A stretch of DNA of 5,588 nucleotides from an uncultured Lachnospiraceae bacterium (lineage in GTDB: Bacteria; Bacillota; Clostridia; Lachnospirales; Lachnospiraceae), in NCBI GenBank assembly GCA_949346185.1, contig CASGVX010000152.1, positions 1 to 5,588 on the forward strand, read 5' to 3'. Positions 5,513-5,588 of this stretch are shown piece by piece. Position 1 is the stretch's first letter; every line of letters starts with the position of its first letter. A model generated the notes under the pieces. It searched no databases. It was not told the DNA's origin and saw nothing but the letters and a program-made list of their open reading frames with translations. A program made the position numbers and the translations under genes.

Positions 5513-5587
5513 TTATATGTCTGTTGATGGGATGTTCCCATAGAGGCGGATGAATTTGCTTTCGGGAGAGCTTTGAACGGCTTCTGT
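5513..5587 (-). CDS. Possible C-terminal tail of a - strand gene (5' partial), perhaps of a mobile element
   Basis: Read on the - strand from base 5587, one frame is open to a TAA at 5515-5513 and gives 24 residues, TEAVQSSPESKFIRLYGNIP followed by STDI. Composition and codon choice look plausible for coding, but 24 residues are too few to identify a family. Its stop lies roughly 25-30 bases from the point where the + strand secreted-protein gene seems to lose its native sequence, the layout expected if a transposase gene ran up to the end of an inserted element. It could also be chance. Confidence 0.25.
   Translation of the reverse strand, partial: TEAVQSSPESKFIRLYGNIPSTDI
5527..5541. repeat. 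Short perfect hairpin ATGGGA-TGT-TCCCAT
   Basis: A six-base stem with a three-base loop follows 18 bases after the stop of the truncated gene. No T-tract follows on either strand, so it is not a terminator. It overlaps the possible - strand coding tail. It may be a subterminal structure of an inserted element, or chance. Confidence 0.35.
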
Positions 5588-5588
5588 C

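Noticed and set aside
5272..5541. 89-residue open frame on the - strand across the signal-peptide gene
   Set aside because: It lies opposite a + strand gene that has a consensus promoter, a perfect ribosome binding site and a clear signal peptide. The frame has no ribosome binding site and a low-complexity product.

Overview
The window reads as chromosomal DNA of a low-to-mid-GC, Gram-positive clostridium, most likely a member of the Lachnospiraceae. The evidence is the purine-rich coding strand, strong AGGAG-type ribosome binding sites, a RecU-type Holliday junction resolvase (a Firmicutes enzyme), and an RluA-type synthase and PF06541 membrane protein of the kinds I associate with this group. 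All confident genes lie on the + strand. The taxonomic call is inference, since there is no rRNA in the window.

Positions 1-2386 look like one tightly packed transcription unit whose promoter lies upstream of the window. In order it holds: the C-terminal end of an RsmF/NOP2-Sun-type rRNA m5C methyltransferase, a small two-helix membrane protein of unknown function, an RluA-family pseudouridine synthase, and recU. Gaps are 6-24 bp and ribosome binding sites sit inside or against the preceding gene. Two of the genes modify RNA and one resolves recombination intermediates. A 115-bp spacer (2387-2501) with two inverted repeats but no recognisable promoter leads into a PF06541 ('putative ABC transporter permease', CmpB-like) membrane protein with a soluble C-terminal extension. 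That gene could be read through from upstream.

Positions 3369-5185 form a second unit. An extended -10 promoter (3380-3408) drives a complete single-chain ABC exporter (six membrane helices plus an ATPase domain with every canonical motif).

Positions 5186-5588 hold a near-consensus promoter (TTGACA, 17 bp, TAGATT) and an ideal ribosome binding site. They drive a gene that encodes a good signal peptide but stops after only about 25 mature residues. The DNA past about 5485 looks different and includes a short hairpin and what may be the C-terminal tail of a gene on the - strand. This fits a mobile-element insertion or rearrangement breakpoint in an exported-protein gene, but the window ends before it can be proved.

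I see no CRISPR array, RNA gene, complete transposase or clearly novel multi-gene system. The most unusual places are the truncated secreted-protein gene with its junction, the unknown membrane protein, and the inverted repeats beside promoters and starts.
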